Of a stretch of 64,000 bases of DNA, positions 63,582 to 64,000 are shown piece by piece (the stretch's first letter is position 1; every line of letters starts with the position of its first letter). This DNA comes from Flavobacterium sp. YJ01. Lineage in GTDB: Bacteria; Bacteroidota; Bacteroidia; Flavobacteriales; Flavobacteriaceae. The stretch is from assembly GCF_029320955.1 (NCBI RefSeq), contig NZ_CP119757.1, positions 1,488,001-1,552,000 on the forward strand, read 5' to 3'. A program made the position numbers and the translations under genes. Under the pieces are notes generated by a model that saw only the letters and a program-made list of their open reading frames with translations, searched no databases and was not told the DNA's origin.

Positions 63582-64000
63582 TTAGAACCCATTAAAAAAC
63601 AACAAACTGTCTTTGATGTGTTCTTGCCAGTATGGCCATTCGTGTGCGCCTTCAAATTCTTGGTATTGATGGTTTATATTGGCATCTGTTAAACCTTTAT
63701 GCAGATTCCGATTGTATTCGATGAGTAAATCCTCTTTGCCACAATCAAAACGTATGGGTGGCAATTGCTTTTTATTTTTTATAATCAAACTTAAAACGTC
63801 TTCGTTAATGGGGTCAAATTGATTGAAATTGCTCTCGTTTTCTTCAACAAAAAGATGCATTTGATTTTTATTGGTCATCGAAGAATGTCCCGTAATGGCT
63901 TGGTAACGCTCTGGAAATTTGGCTCCCAAACGCAAAGCGCCATACCCGCCCATCGAAAGCCCCGAGATAAACAATTTGGATTTTTCGCTGGTGCAATCGA
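63582..64000 (-). CDS. Alpha/beta-hydrolase esterase (esterase D type), partial, 5' end outside window
   Basis: About 139 C-terminal residues; the frame remains open to the window edge (the upstream codons read DCTSEKSKL). Nucleophile Ser in GLSMGGYGALRLG, acid in IRFDCGKEDLL, and His in FEGAHEWPYW complete the triad. Esterase D/S-formylglutathione-hydrolase-like. Beside a formaldehyde-producing P450 it may be S-formylglutathione hydrolase, but a sugar acetyl esterase is equally possible. It is in the same direction as the P450 but 176 bp away. Confidence 0.8.
   Translation of the reverse strand, partial: DCTSEKSKLFISGLSMGGYGALRLGAKFPERYQAITGHSSMTNKNQMHLFVEENESNFNQFDPINEDVLSLIIKNKKQLPPIRFDCGKEDLLIEYNRNLHKGLTDANINHQYQEFEGAHEWPYWQEHIKDSLLFFNGF

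Noticed and set aside
1..64000. tRNA, rRNA, CRISPR array or intact insertion sequence
   Set aside because: No cloverleaf, rRNA segment, spaced repeat array or transposase was recognised on either strand by reading; a tRNAscan or ISfinder search was not possible.

Overview
The window comes from a member of the Flavobacteriaceae, most probably a Flavobacterium. Supporting signs are a type IX secretion tail on the agarases, Bacteroidota-style promoters (TTTG, 18-19 bp, TAnnTTTG), few Shine-Dalgarno sites, and families typical of the phylum (PcfJ/PcfK-like, DUF7222, DUF3606, ECF42-type sigma factor, paired ferritin-like proteins). Base composition, judged by eye and not computed, changes along the window: 1-4.5 kb is very AT-rich, 5-42 kb is richer in GC with many CTG/CAG/GCC codons, and 43-64 kb is AT-rich again. 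This suggests at least two acquired blocks on a different backbone.

1-10.2 kb is a defence island. It begins with an ABC three-component-like operon on the minus strand: MBL-fold hydrolase, trypsin-like protease, small middle component and an SMC/Rad50-like ATPase cut by the window edge. A compact CBASS operon follows: HNH-SAVED effector, CD-NTase, stand-alone E2-like protein and a DUF3892 protein. An Mrr-type restriction nuclease lies further right. 10.2-13.8 kb holds small membrane and lipoproteins, a candidate structured small RNA on the minus strand (12119-12240) that may be a 6S-type RNA, and a response regulator broken by one frameshift.

13.8-26.4 kb is rich in DNA repair and mobile-element genes: a dinB-dnaE2-alkB mutagenesis cassette, a UvrD-type helicase, exonuclease VII (xseA/xseB), and an ssb-DUF7222-PcfK-PcfJ group typical of conjugative elements. 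26.5-34.5 kb carries signalling genes: three intact single-domain response regulators, a 1084-residue multi-PAS histidine kinase, and an ECF42-type sigma factor overlapping its YCII/DGPF partner. 34.7-42.5 kb holds envelope and stress genes (FAS1 protein, two ferritin-like proteins, ClC channel, DUF389 protein, NhaA).

43.7-64 kb is an agar/porphyran utilisation cluster. It has two nearly identical secreted GH16 agarases lying 10.26 kb apart as 1.35-kb direct repeats. Between them are GH117, GH2, an FAD oxidoreductase, a sodium:solute symporter and a divergent LacI regulator with two identical operators. After the second agarase come an FG-GAP/ASPIC lipoprotein, a third GH16 enzyme, a KDG-type kinase and a KDPG-type aldolase. 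A reverse-strand P450, ferredoxin and ferredoxin reductase set, matching the known oxidative demethylation system for 6-O-methyl-D-galactose, and a partial esterase end the window. Inferred flow: extracellular agarases cut the polymer, GH117 and GH2 release 3,6-anhydro-L-galactose and D-galactose, the P450 trio removes O-methyl groups, and kinase plus aldolase pass the anhydrogalactose-derived KDG to pyruvate and glyceraldehyde 3-phosphate. No SusC/SusD pair and no anhydrogalactose dehydrogenase or cycloisomerase are seen here.
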